Assembly: GCA_021813805.1 (NCBI GenBank)
Contig: JAKAJL010000007.1
Location: forward strand, 1 to 64,000
Origin: Pseudomonadota bacterium
GTDB lineage: Bacteria; Pseudomonadota; Alphaproteobacteria; Rhizobiales; Beijerinckiaceae
Direction: 5' to 3'
Length of the DNA stretch: 64,000 nt
Made by a program: the position numbers and the translations under genes. The notes beneath the pieces are model-generated. The model saw only the letters and a program-made list of their open reading frames with translations, was not told the origin of the DNA and ran no database searches. This document shows, piece by piece, positions 55,943 through 64,000 of this stretch (positions are counted from its first letter, which is position 1; each line of letters starts with the position of its first letter).

Positions 55943-57438
55943 TTTCCGGTCGCCTGACTCGTGGCCGCCGAGCCCGCGCGGTGAGCGCTTTTGGCCGACT
56001 TTTTCGATTTCGATGGCGTTGCGCGTTTGGTTTGCGTCGTGGAGCCAGCAGCCTTTTTCGTGTCGGCCTTGGTGGCTGACGATTTCTTGGCGGCGGCTTT
56101 TTGGGCGCCCGTCTTCTTAGCGGTTTTGGCCTTCATTTTCGCCGGTTCGGCCTGTCTCGCGGCATGCTGCTTTTTAGCGCCGCGATGCATGGGAAGGGCC
56201 TTGGGGTCCGGTTGCAGCGGGGCCGGCGCGGCCTGTTGAGGCTGCGGCGTGGTGTAGGCGATGGCCCCGATCGGCGTATCGGCGGGACGAGGGCCGGCGA
56301 TCGGGCCCTGATATCCGGGCGCCTCGCCGACATAAACGGGCGTTGGATCGAACACCGGGCGCGGCAGAGCGGCGATCGCCGCTCCTTGTTTGGGAATGGG
56401 CGGCGTCCCGGCAGGCGCGGCCTGGATCGGGCTGTTGAAATCCTCGCTTTCAGCTTCGAGTACGGCCTTGGGGCTCCGTCCGCCGCAAATTTCCGGGTGC
56501 ATGTCGGGGGGGGCGCCGCTGGCCGACGCCAGTTCGGTAGCCGATTCGCCGAGCTGCGAGGCGGCAAAGGCGCGGTCGAGCAGGTCCGCGGCGTGCGCCG
56601 TGCGGATCTTGGCGGTTAGGTCGCCCATGATCACGACGATGACCTTCCGTCCGCCTCGGCTCGCGCTCGCCACCAGATTGAAGCCCGCGGCGCAGGTGAA
56701 GCCGGTTTTCATCCCGTCGGCGCCAGGATAGCGTCCAAGCAAGCCATTATGGTTGGGGATCACCTGATCGTTCAGTTTCATCGCGCCGATGTCGAAAAGC
56801 CCGGCATACTCCGGGAAATTCAGCAGCAACGCGCGGCCCAGGATCGCCATGTCGCGTGGCGAACTGTAATGGTTGGGGTCGGGCAAACCGTTGGGATTCA
56901 TGAAATGCGACTCGCGCATGCCCAATTTGGCCGCGGTCTGGTTCATTTCGTCGGCGAAAGCCTCGACCGAGCCGGACACGCCTTCCGCGACGGTGACCGC
57001 CAGATCATTGGCCGATTTCACCATCAGCATTTTCAGGGCATTGTCCAAGGTGACCAGCGAACCGGGGGCGAAACCCATTTTGGACGGCTTCATTCTGGCC
57101 GCCCGCGCGGAAACGATCAGGGGCGTATTCAACGACAGGCGCCCTTGCTGGACCGCTTGGAGCGCGACATAGACGGTCATCAGTTTGGTGACGGAGGCGG
57201 GATACCAGGCGTGCGTGGGGTTGCGGGCCTCGATGATCCGACCCGTCGGGACATCGATCGAAATATAGGGTGGAGGTGTGTAATGAACGGTCGCCACAGC
57301 GGCATGGGCATGGGCGTGGGCTTTCGCATGTTTGTGGCGCGCCTGAGCGACGCCGATATAGCCGCCACTCGCCATATATAGGGCGGCGAGCACGGCGCCT
57401 GTGGGCAACCGGAATCGATGCGGTATGAAAAACATCAT
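55939..57438 (-). CDS. dacA: D-alanyl-D-alanine carboxypeptidase (S11, PBP5-like) with basic C-terminal tail
   Basis: A 499-residue penicillin-binding protein that trims the terminal D-Ala of peptidoglycan stems. A signal sequence (LPTGAVLAALYMASGGYIG) is followed by a His/Ala-rich stretch (KHAKAHAHAHAAV). Active-site motifs are complete: Ser82-Val-Thr-Lys85, Ser142-Ala-Asn144 and Lys244-Thr-Gly246. Instead of the usual PBP5 C-terminal domain and amphipathic anchor, residues from about 330 are Pro/Ala-rich and the last 75 or so are Lys/Ala/Ser/Thr-rich, like histone H1. ATG 57438 starts the signal peptide. The stop overlaps the downstream GTPase start by four bases. Confidence 0.92.
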   Translation of the reverse strand: MMFFIPHRFRLPTGAVLAALYMASGGYIGVAQARHKHAKAHAHAHAAVATVHYTPPPYISIDVPTGRIIEARNPTHAWYPASVTKLMTVYVALQAVQQGRLSLNTPLIVSARAARMKPSKMGFAPGSLVTLDNALKMLMVKSANDLAVTVAEGVSGSVEAFADEMNQTAAKLGMRESHFMNPNGLPDPNHYSSPRDMAILGRALLLNFPEYAGLFDIGAMKLNDQVIPNHNGLLGRYPGADGMKTGFTCAAGFNLVASASRGGRKVIVVIMGDLTAKIRTAHAADLLDRAFAASQLGESATELASASGAPPDMHPEICGGRSPKAVLEAESEDFNSPIQAAPAGTPPIPKQGAAIAALPRPVFDPTPVYVGEAPGYQGPIAGPRPADTPIGAIAYTTPQPQQAAPAPLQPDPKALPMHRGAKKQHAARQAEPAKMKAKTAKKTGAQKAAAKKSSATKADTKKAAGSTTQTKRATPSKSKKSAKSAHRAGSAATSQATGN

Positions 57439-57611
57439 CGTCTCTGCGCATTTGGCCAGGCGCGCCCGGCTCAGGTTGCAATAGGGGGCGAATGAGCAAA
57501 GGCTCCCGATCGACATTCCCACTGGAGCGTGACAGACAAGCTGCGCCGAAGCTGATCACATTTCCACGGTCATTCGACGCCGCTTCCCGTGACCATGGCT
57601 TTGAGACGCTT

Positions 57612-57929
57612 TTATGTCCACGCCCGGGATTTCATCTCGCCCGGCGCCTTGAGGTCCAACGCCAAAGCGTGGACGCCGCCGGCGATTTCGTCGGCCAGGA
57701 CCGCATTGACCGCCCGGTGGCGGTCAACGCGGCTCAATCCGTCGAATTTGGCTGAAACGATTCTCACACGGAAATGAGTCTCACCGCCATGCCCGGCGCC
57801 GCCGGCATGACCCGCATGGCCGGCGTGACTGTCCGATTCGTCGATGACGGCCAAGAACTCAGGCGCGAAAGCGGCGGCAAGCTTGCCTTCCATCTTTTCG
57901 CGGACCGTGGGTTTTTTCTCTGATTCCAT
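57612..57929 (-). CDS. bolA: BolA-family protein with His-Gly loop
   Basis: A 105-residue BolA protein, a partner of monothiol glutaredoxins in iron-sulfur and redox control. The family core is HFRVRIVSAKFDGLSRVDRHRAVNAVLADE (given by position, 52-81) and GGVHALALDLKAPGE. Between the first helix and this core is an unusual insert, SHAGHAGHAGGAGHGGETH (34-52), with several histidines where normal BolAs have a short loop holding one metal ligand. The start has AAGGAG eight bases upstream. It is divergent from a J-domain gene that begins about 100 bases away. Confidence 0.9.
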   Translation of the reverse strand: MESEKKPTVREKMEGKLAAAFAPEFLAVIDESDSHAGHAGHAGGAGHGGETHFRVRIVSAKFDGLSRVDRHRAVNAVLADEIAGGVHALALDLKAPGEMKSRAWT

Positions 57930-58032
57930 AAAGCGTTCTCCTTGAGCGCCGGGCTGGGGCCGGGCGCCGCCAAGGCGATTAATCTCGCGCTCGTCCTTGC
58001 CCATAATCTCCATCAACCCTATTCTTGATCCC

Positions 58033-58608
58033 ATGAATTTGAATTCTCCCATTTTTGACCGGATCAGGACGCGACGCAACACGGCGGCGCCCGCCGATCA
58101 GCTTGGCCCGAGATGCCAGCATCCCGGATGCGAGGCGCCCGGAGAATTTCGCGCGCCCATGGGACGATTGCGGGAAGGGCAATATTTTTGCTTCTGCCTC
58201 GACCATGTCCGCGAATATAACGCGACCTATAACTATTTTAACGGCATGACCGACGAAGCCGTGCGCCTTTACCAGAAAGAGGCGCTGACCGGGCATCGTC
58301 CGACCTGGAAAATGGGCGCCAATCGCGGCGAAGCCGCGTCACACGGCGCACCGGGCGGTTTCGCCGCCCACAGCGGAGGGGGCAAACGCGCCGCCCGGCG
58401 CCAGCCGCGCCATGGGGTCGTCGCGCGGAAAGCCTTGTATGTTCTTGGCCTTGACGATGACGCTCGGCCCGAGGAGATCAAGGCGCGCTACAAGGAATTG
58501 GTGAAGCGATTGCATCCCGACGCCAATGCCGGCGATCGTTCGAATGAAGCTCGGCTTCAGGAAATCATCAATGCGTACAATACCTTGAGATCTTTTCGCG
58601 CGGTTTGA
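58033..58608 (+). CDS. J-domain protein with N-terminal cysteine cluster
   Basis: A 191-residue protein. The J domain is C-terminal (135-188), with LYVLGLDDDARPEEIKARY, the HPD triad at 161-163 and EIINAYNTLRS. The N-terminal part carries Cys28, Cys33, Cys53 and Cys55 (CQHPGCEAPGEFRAP and YFCFCLDHVREYN), a spacing that could bind zinc. A glycine-rich basic linker (about 95-130) joins them. It should recruit a DnaK-type chaperone to an unknown client. ATG 58033 (MNLNSPIFDRIR) gives a clean N-terminus; an in-frame start at 57997 reaches into the bolA leader. It precedes cobS by 128 bases. Confidence 0.87.
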   Translation: MNLNSPIFDRIRTRRNTAAPADQLGPRCQHPGCEAPGEFRAPMGRLREGQYFCFCLDHVREYNATYNYFNGMTDEAVRLYQKEALTGHRPTWKMGANRGEAASHGAPGGFAAHSGGGKRAARRQPRHGVVARKALYVLGLDDDARPEEIKARYKELVKRLHPDANAGDRSNEARLQEIINAYNTLRSFRAV

Positions 58609-58736
58609 CAGCCCGGCGGGCGACAGAAAGTTCGCCGCATCGCCGCTTGTGGCCCCGCACACAGCGGGTTTAACGTTGCGGGACAAGACGGAGGAGCGCG
58701 GCGAATGGATGCGGCGGGCTCGGAGACGGAGGTTAA

Positions 58737-59732
58737 ATGCAAGGCGTGCAATCCACGGCGTCCAGTTCGCGACTCCCGGACAAGACCATTTCGGTGCGAG
58801 AGGTTTTCGGGTTCGAGTCCGACATGGTCGTTCCTGCTTTTTCGCAGGCCGACGAACATGTCCCCGAACTCGATCCCGATTATCTGTTCGACCGCACGAC
58901 GACATTGGCCATTCTGGCCGGCTTCGCCTTCAACCGCCGCGTCATGGTCTCCGGCTATCACGGCACGGGCAAATCGACCCATATCGAACAGGTTGCGGCG
59001 CGCTTGAACTGGCCCTGCGTTCGCGTCAATCTCGACAGCCATGTCTCCCGCATCGATCTCGTCGGCAAGGATGCGATCGTCCTGCGTGAAGGCAAACAGG
59101 TCACGGAATTCCGCGACGGCATCCTGCCCTGGGCTCTCCAGCACAATGTCGCGCTCTGTTTCGACGAATATGACGCCGGCCGTCCCGATGTCATGTTTGT
59201 CATCCAGCGGGTGCTCGAAGTGTCCGGCCGGCTCACCCTGCTGGATCAGAATCGGGTGATCAGCCCTCATCCGGCGTTCCGGCTGTTCGCAACCGCCAAT
59301 ACGATCGGGCTTGGCGACACCTCCGGTCTTTATCACGGCACGCAGCAGATCAATCAGGGGCAGATGGACCGCTGGTCAATCGTCACCACCTTGAACTATC
59401 TCCCGCATGACAAGGAGGTCGATATCGTCCTGGCCAAGGTCAAAAGCTTCCAGAAGGACAAGGAAGGAGTCGAAACCATCGGCAAGATGGTTCGCGTCGC
59501 CGATCTGACCCGCAACGCCTTCATGGGGGGGGATCTTTCGACAGTCATGAGCCCCCGAACCGTCATCACCTGGGCGGAAAACACGGAAATTTTCGGCGAT
59601 GTCGGTTTCGCTTTCCGTCTCACCTTTCTGAACAAATGCGACGAACTTGAGCGGCCTCTGGTCGCCGAATTCTACCAGCGCTCGTTCGGCAAGGAACTGC
59701 CGGAAAGCGCGATGAATGTCGCATTGAGCTGA
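58737..59732 (+). CDS. cobS: Aerobic cobaltochelatase subunit CobS
   Basis: A 331-residue AAA+ ATPase which with CobT and CobN inserts cobalt into hydrogenobyrinic acid a,c-diamide in the aerobic B12 pathway. Walker A is [19 protein letters not shown] (70-88), Walker [15 protein letters not shown], sensor 1 [14 protein letters not shown]. Length and N-terminus ([21 protein letters not shown]) match family members. GGAGG lies four bases before the ATG. cobT follows after 47 bases. Confidence 0.97.
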   Translation: MQGVQSTASSSRLPDKTISVREVFGFESDMVVPAFSQADEHVPELDPDYLFDRTTTLAILAGFAFNRRVMVSGYHGTGKSTHIEQVAARLNWPCVRVNLDSHVSRIDLVGKDAIVLREGKQVTEFRDGILPWALQHNVALCFDEYDAGRPDVMFVIQRVLEVSGRLTLLDQNRVISPHPAFRLFATANTIGLGDTSGLYHGTQQINQGQMDRWSIVTTLNYLPHDKEVDIVLAKVKSFQKDKEGVETIGKMVRVADLTRNAFMGGDLSTVMSPRTVITWAENTEIFGDVGFAFRLTFLNKCDELERPLVAEFYQRSFGKELPESAMNVALS

Positions 59733-59779
59733 GCGTCGCGCCGTCCTCCTTCCTCACCTCCGCGAACCGGAACCGCCAG

Positions 59780-61642
59780 GTGCCTCTGTCCAACGCCAAG
59801 CCGCCATCGCCGCGCGAAGCGCCGCATGAACCGTTCAAGCGCGCGGTGGCCGGCTGTTTGCGCGCCATGGCCGGGGCGCCCGACCTGGAGGTGGTTTTCG
59901 CGCCTGAAAAGGCGGGCGCCGCCGGGGCGCCCGAGGGCGGTCCGATCCGTCTGAGCGAACCGCCGCGACGCATGACCGAGCGCGACGCCGCGATTCTCCG
60001 CGGCCAGGCCGACGCCCAGGCGCTACGCTTGGCCTGCCACAACACGCAGACCCATCGGCGATGGGCGCCGCAGACGAGACTTGCCAGGACCATTTTCGAC
60101 GCCCTGGAGCAGGCCCGCGTCGAGGCTATTGGCGCGCGCCGCATGGTCGGCGTCGCCCGGAATCTGACCGCCGCGCTTGAACATCGCTATGAAGGCGGCT
60201 CCTATGCGCAAATCCGCCAGCGTTCCGACGCGCCGATCGAGGATGCGCTGGCGCTTCTTGTCCGCGAGAAACTGACGGGCGCGCCGCCGCCCCGCCCCGC
60301 CGCGAGCCTGGTCCAGCTCTGGCGCGAGACATTCGAGTCCCGCGCCGGGTCGCACCTCTCCGGGCTCATTTCAACCATCGAGGACCAACAAGCATTCGCG
60401 AAATTGTCGCGCAAGATTCTGGCGGACCTCGATCTGGCCGGTCAGGGCGATTCTGACGACCAGGAACAGGAGGAGGGCGGTGAGGAGCCGCCGTCCAATG
60501 AAGAAAGAGAGCAATCGGACGCCGGGGAAAAAGAGGAAAGCCTCGACGCCGACAGCACCGAGACCACGGAGGAATCGGCGGAAGAAAGCATAGAAGGGCG
60601 CGACGAATCGATTGAGGGCGCCGCCGGCGACGAAGCCGATGATTTCGATCTCGGCGAGGGCGACGAGGCGGCGACGGCCCTGCGCCCGCCGACGCCAAAT
60701 GCAAATGCTTCACAGAGCGATTATCGCGCTTTCACCACCCAGTTCGATGAAGTTGTCCGCGCCGAGGACCTTTGCGACGCTGAAGAGCTTCAGCGGCTGC
60801 GCGCCTATCTCGACAAGCAGCTCCAGAACCTTTCGGCGGTGGTGGCGCGTCTCGCCAATCGGCTTCAGCGCTTATTGATGGCGCAACAGAATCGAGCCTG
60901 GGAGTTCGATCTCGAAGAAGGCGCCCTCGATCCCGCCAGGTTGTCGCGCGTGGTCGTCGATCCTCAATCGCCTTTGTCGTTCAAGCGCGAAAAGGATTCC
61001 GACTTCCGCGACACGGTCGTCACCTTGCTGATCGACAATTCCGGATCAATGCGGGGCCGGCCGATAACCATCGCCGCAACCAGCGCCGACATTCTAGCGC
61101 GGACCCTTGAGCGGTGCGGCGTCAAAGTCGAAATCCTCGGCTTCACCACCAGGGCGTGGAAGGGAGGCCTGTCACGAGAAACATGGCTCAAGGCCGGCAA
61201 GCCACTCAATCCCGGACGGCTCAACGACCTGCGGCACATCATCTACAAAGCGGCGGACGCACCCTGGCGGCGCACGCGCAAGAATCTGGGCCTGATGATG
61301 CGCGAGGGCCTGCTGAAAGAAAATATCGACGGCGAGGCGCTTGACTGGGCTCACCGGCGGTTGATGGCTCGACCCGAGCAGCGCAAGATCCTGATGATGA
61401 TTTCGGACGGCGCGCCGGTCGATGATTCCACCTTGTCGGTCAACCCGGGCCATTATCTGGAGCGTCACTTGCGGCGCAAGATCGAGGAAATTGAGACGAC
61501 GTCGCCGGTCCAGCTCATAGCGATCGGCATAGGCCATGACGTAACCCGGTACTACCGTCGCGCCGTGACGATCACCGACGCGGAGGAGCTTGGCGGCGCC
61601 ATGACCGACAAGCTCGCGGAATTGTTCCGCGAAAAGACCTGA
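59780..61642 (+). CDS. cobT: Aerobic cobaltochelatase subunit CobT
   Basis: A 620-residue partner of CobS. The N-terminal domain ([21 protein letters not shown]) is followed by a long acidic segment (about 225-310) rich in Glu and Asp, then a VWA domain with the MIDAS motif [16 protein letters not shown] near 413-428. The GTG start at 59780 is the first in-frame codon before the conserved region; its ribosome site is weak, but overlap with cobS translation may help. CobN, the large subunit, is not in the window. Confidence 0.95.
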   Translation: MPLSNAKPPSPREAPHEPFKRAVAGCLRAMAGAPDLEVVFAPEKAGAAGAPEGGPIRLSEPPRRMTERDAAILRGQADAQALRLACHNTQTHRRWAPQTRLARTIFDALEQARVEAIGARRMVGVARNLTAALEHRYEGGSYAQIRQRSDAPIEDALALLVREKLTGAPPPRPAASLVQLWRETFESRAGSHLSGLISTIEDQQAFAKLSRKILADLDLAGQGDSDDQEQEEGGEEPPSNEEREQSDAGEKEESLDADSTETTEESAEESIEGRDESIEGAAGDEADDFDLGEGDEAATALRPPTPNANASQSDYRAFTTQFDEVVRAEDLCDAEELQRLRAYLDKQLQNLSAVVARLANRLQRLLMAQQNRAWEFDLEEGALDPARLSRVVVDPQSPLSFKREKDSDFRDTVVTLLIDNSGSMRGRPITIAATSADILARTLERCGVKVEILGFTTRAWKGGLSRETWLKAGKPLNPGRLNDLRHIIYKAADAPWRRTRKNLGLMMREGLLKENIDGEALDWAHRRLMARPEQRKILMMISDGAPVDDSTLSVNPGHYLERHLRRKIEEIETTSPVQLIAIGIGHDVTRYYRRAVTITDAEELGGAMTDKLAELFREKT

Positions 61643-61782
61643 TTGCCGGCCGGGGCGGACCCGCGGCGCAAATGTCGCGGTCTCGGGGCGGCTAACGACT
61701 TGCAAGGCCGCGACAAACGCGCTAGCTACCGGCCTCATCGTTTTCATCGCTGGGGTTCTTGAGACCGCGCGCGGAGAGAGAA

Positions 61783-62118
61783 ATGACCTACGTCGTCATC
61801 GAAAACTGCATCAAATGCAAATATACGGATTGCGTCGAGGTCTGCCCGGTCGATTGTTTCTATGAAGGCGAGAACATGCTCGTCATTCATCCCGATGAAT
61901 GCATCGACTGCGGCGTTTGCGAACCGGAATGCCCGGCGGAGGCGATCAAGCCCGATACCGAGCCGGACCTCGAGAAATGGCTGGCGTTGAACGCCGAATA
62001 CGCTCAGGTGTGGCCGAACATCACCATCAAACGCGACGCTCTTCCCGAAGCGAAGGAATTTGATGGACGTCCCGGCAAGCTGGCGATGTTCAGCAAGGAG
62101 CCGGGCAAAGGCGACTGA
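61783..62118 (+). CDS. fdxA: Seven-iron ferredoxin FdxA
   Basis: A 111-residue ferredoxin with one [3Fe-4S] and one [4Fe-4S] cluster. Cysteines at 9, 17, 21, 40, 43, 46 and 50 in [15 protein letters not shown] and [19 protein letters not shown] give the classic layout, with extra Cys12 and Cys25. The C-terminal helical extension [19 protein letters not shown] is typical of FdxA. It carries electrons at low potential for unknown partners and is often essential. ATG 61783 has GGAGAG upstream. A perfect hairpin lies 56 bases downstream. Confidence 0.96.
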   Translation: MTYVVIENCIKCKYTDCVEVCPVDCFYEGENMLVIHPDECIDCGVCEPECPAEAIKPDTEPDLEKWLALNAEYAQVWPNITIKRDALPEAKEFDGRPGKLAMFSKEPGKGD

Positions 62119-62634
62119 CGGCCTTCGCGCCGGGTGCGAAACGCGATTTAACCATTACGGCCAGCCAATCGCGGGCCGAATCAATTATATTTTGATTCGG
62201 CCGTTAATTTGTGATATCAGATTTATTCATCAACCGGCAAATGATCGCCCGCTTCTGTGACATGATCGACGGCTCCCGCTTACGCGTGGGGCCTGTTTTT
62301 ACCTTACGGATGGAGTTCGAACACGAGCTTTTGACGGCCCGTTTTTGACGTCCGCAGATGCGCGAAGATCCCGATTGACGACCTGAATGGACGTGCGGTC
62401 CGGCGTTGTTCCGACACCGCCGCGTTGTTGTGTATTCGGTTTCGCTTCGGCGAGACATCACCACAGGGTGCGAGATAACGGCGACAGCTTCAAGAAAGAC
62501 GCATAGGGTATGGCGCTCCCTCAAGCGTCGGCTAATCCGGGTTGCCTGCCCGCTTTAGCGCGAAATCGTTTGGCGATGGGCGTCGTTCCCGTCAGCCGGA
62601 ATGTGGACCTCGAACCATCAGCGATTGGACCAAG
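62119..62634. other. Long intergenic region between fdxA and carD
   Basis: About 515 bases. The fdxA side has an 11-bp perfect inverted repeat (62174-62202) in an AT-rich setting. The rest must carry the carD promoter; short open frames on both strands (for example 62204-62524 minus) show no recognisable protein and no ribosome site. I see no RNA-gene signature. A long 5' leader for carD is possible. Confidence 0.45.
62174..62202. repeat. Perfect 11-bp inverted repeat downstream of fdxA
   Basis: GGCCGAATCAA at 62174-62184 and TTGATTCGGCC at 62192-62202 enclose TTATATT. Each arm contains a GANTC methylation site. A short AT-rich tail (GTTAATTT) follows, so it may end fdxA transcription; it could also bind a regulator. 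Confidence 0.55.
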
Positions 62635-63306
62635 GTGACGCAGAAAAAAACCTCTTCGGCGGCTAACGCCGCTTCGCCCGCTCCTCGTTCCTCCGATCCG
62701 AGCAAGATTGCCGTGTCCTCATCGAAATCCTCCAGCAAGACGCCGACCGCCCGGAGCGGTTTCAAGACCAACGAATTCATCGTCTATCCCGCCCATGGCG
62801 TCGGACAGATCATCGCCATCGAGGAGCAGGAAGTCGCCGGCTTCAAGCTGGAGCTTTATGTCATTTCCTTCGTCAAGGACAAAATGACGCTCAAGGTGCC
62901 GACCCCGAAGGTCGCGTCCGTCGGCATGCGCAAACTCGCCGACGCCAATGTCGTCAAAAAGGCGCTCGACACTTTGACGGGCCGTGCGCGTGTCAAGCGG
63001 ACGATGTGGTCGCGCCGCGCTCAGGAATATGAAGCCAAGATCAATTCGGGAGATCTCGTCGCGATCGCCGAAGTTGTGCGTGATCTCTACCGTTCAGAGG
63101 TTCAGCCCGAGCAATCCTATTCCGAGCGTCAGCTTTACGAGGCTGCGCTCGACCGTCTGGCGCGCGAACTCGCCGTTGTGCAGAAGCTCAGCGATCCCGA
63201 TTGCTTCAAACTGATCGAATCCCACCTGGCGAAAGGCCCGCGCCGCGCCTCCAAGGCGGAAGAGGCGGCCATCGTCGAGGAAAGCGACGTCGAAGAAGCC
63301 GCTTAA
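62635..63306 (+). CDS. carD: CarD-family transcriptional regulator
   Basis: A 223-residue CarD/CdnL protein that binds the RNA polymerase beta subunit and stabilises open promoter complexes. The RNA-polymerase-interacting domain is FIVYPAHGVGQIIAIEEQEVAG to about residue 105, followed by the helical DNA-binding part (MWSRRAQEYEAKINSGDLVAIAEVVRDLY, in part; SERQLYEAALDRLARELAVV). The first 45 residues are a low-complexity Ser/Ala/Lys tail not needed for the fold. GTG 62635 gives MTQKKTSSAAN, with AAGG just upstream; an open frame reaches 62542 but is unsupported. A strong terminator follows. Confidence 0.93.
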   Translation: MTQKKTSSAANAASPAPRSSDPSKIAVSSSKSSSKTPTARSGFKTNEFIVYPAHGVGQIIAIEEQEVAGFKLELYVISFVKDKMTLKVPTPKVASVGMRKLADANVVKKALDTLTGRARVKRTMWSRRAQEYEAKINSGDLVAIAEVVRDLYRSEVQPEQSYSERQLYEAALDRLARELAVVQKLSDPDCFKLIESHLAKGPRRASKAEEAAIVEESDVEEAA

Positions 63307-63324
63307 GCTATTGAGAGCTAAAAG

Positions 63325-63353
63325 AAACCCCGCCGGTGTGGCGGGGTTTTTTT
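63325..63353 (+). terminator. Rho-independent terminator of carD
   Basis: AAACCCCGCC and GGCGGGGTTT form a perfect 10-bp stem around a five-base loop (GGTGT), and the T-run reaches seven at 63347-63353. It lies 18 bases after the carD stop. Because of the A-run on the left arm it may also act for convergent secB. Confidence 0.92.
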
Positions 63354-63377
63354 GGGTCTGATAACGCGCTTGCGCCG

Positions 63378-63857
63378 TCAGGACAGATGGGTCGGCTGCA
63401 GACCGCCCTGCGCCTGCTGCATGCGTTGGGCGTAAAGCGTCGCGAAATCGATTGGATCGAGATAGAGCGGAGGAAATCCGCCGTTGCGGATCGAATCCGC
63501 GATGATCTGACGCGCGAAAGGAAAGAGAAGTCGAGGGCATTCGATCATGACGACCAGGTGGTTCTGCTCCGGCGGGATATTCATCAGACGGAACACGCCT
63601 GAATAGGTCAGTTCGAATTTGAACAGAATGTTGGATTCCTCTCCCGCGGAGCCCTCGATCAGCAGTTCGACCTCAAACTCCTGTTCCGCGAGCTGTTTCG
63701 CGTTGACATTCACCTGAACATTGATGTTCGGCGCTGTTTCCTGCGGGCGAAGCGAGTTGGGGGCATTGGGATTTTCGAACGAAAGATCCTTGCAATATTG
63801 AACCATGCAATTCAGCGCCGGGGCGGCGTGCGCCTGCCCAACATTGGCATCCGTCAT
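63378..63857 (-). CDS. secB: Protein-export chaperone SecB
   Basis: A 159-residue tetrameric chaperone that keeps preproteins unfolded and hands them to SecA. Landmarks are [36 protein letters not shown] (in part), the conserved [12 protein letters not shown] and [29 protein letters not shown] (in part). ATG 63857 ([11 protein letters not shown]) is preferred; an in-frame ATG at 63902 adds an atypical leader. It is convergent with carD. In Caulobacter-like genomes secB lies near dnaQ; here it is about 19 kb from it. The last 143 bases of the window beyond it show no gene. Confidence 0.96.
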   Translation of the reverse strand: MTDANVGQAHAAPALNCMVQYCKDLSFENPNAPNSLRPQETAPNINVQVNVNAKQLAEQEFEVELLIEGSAGEESNILFKFELTYSGVFRLMNIPPEQNHLVVMIECPRLLFPFARQIIADSIRNGGFPPLYLDPIDFATLYAQRMQQAQGGLQPTHLS

Positions 63858-64000
63858 GACAATCTCCCGCACAGTCTTGGAATGACGGAGCAGCGCCGCC
63901 ATCTCATGTAAAGTTTCGACGGGATCTAGGTCTCCTTAGAAACCGTTCGAAACGGACGGTTCGCCGGGTAGCATGAATCCCCCGAGGAAAACAAGCTGGG

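Noticed and set aside
62204-62524. 106-codon minus-strand frame between fdxA and carD
   Set aside because: No known domain, no ribosome site, and its sequence looks random; it overlaps the probable carD promoter region.

Overview
The window is a 64 kb piece of a GC-rich alphaproteobacterial chromosome, most likely from the Rhizobiales (Hyphomicrobiales). I infer this from the hisS-hisZ-hisG order, the RegB/RegA pair, an OlsB-type ornithine-lipid acyltransferase, the aerobic cobaltochelatase genes cobS and cobT, CarD, and the divergent hemE / ppsR-aroE-coaE-dnaQ block that surrounds the origin in many alphaproteobacteria. A probable methylsuccinyl-CoA dehydrogenase points to the ethylmalonyl-CoA pathway, as in serine-cycle methylotrophs and some phototrophs. 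Beijerinckiaceae or Methylocystaceae would fit, but nothing here proves a genus.

Layout. 1-2361: an IS5-type transposase tail, then an ompW-type gene split by a complete IS256-family element with matching ends and a 9-bp target duplication. 2362-9345: dnaK-dnaJ behind a heat-shock-type promoter, a phospholipid-methyltransferase-like enzyme, pyrF, dapB and gpmA. 9361-18011: a persulfide-dioxygenase-like hydrolase, hisS-hisZ-hisG, a HAD phosphatase, a MaoC hydratase, and fadD overlapping a probable ETF-beta lysine methyltransferase. 18444-23430: ffh-rpsP-rimM-trmD, tRNA-Thr(CGT) and dnaA. 24289-32078: olsB, a hybrid histidine kinase, yifB/comM and a two-gene ABC transporter. 32088-44223: mutS, maeB, argG, an orphan TAXI-type binding protein, typA and regB-regA. 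44258-49222: dnaQ, coaE, aroE and ppsR on one strand and hemE-hemJ on the other, with a non-coding segment at 47316-47733 that is the best candidate replication origin. 49279-57438: an M3 peptidase, methylsuccinyl-CoA dehydrogenase, and a tight four-gene operon dacA-cobW-femAB-like-S4. 57612-63857: bolA and a J-domain gene (divergent), cobS-cobT, fdxA, carD and secB.

Most of the window is core housekeeping: protein folding, translation, replication initiation, heme and cobalamin synthesis, and central carbon metabolism. Two links stand out. fadD with an ETF-beta methyltransferase suggests tuning of electron flow from acyl-CoA dehydrogenases. cobST serves cobalamin synthesis, and the ethylmalonyl-CoA pathway implied by Mcd needs B12-dependent mutases. 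The only clear mobile DNA is at the left edge. I found no CRISPR array, prophage or obvious defence island. The less ordinary material lies in domain arrangements (orphan TAXI protein, histone-like tail on DacA, His-Gly loop in BolA, Cys-bearing J protein), in the two non-coding regions next to dnaA and hemE, and in several inverted repeats.
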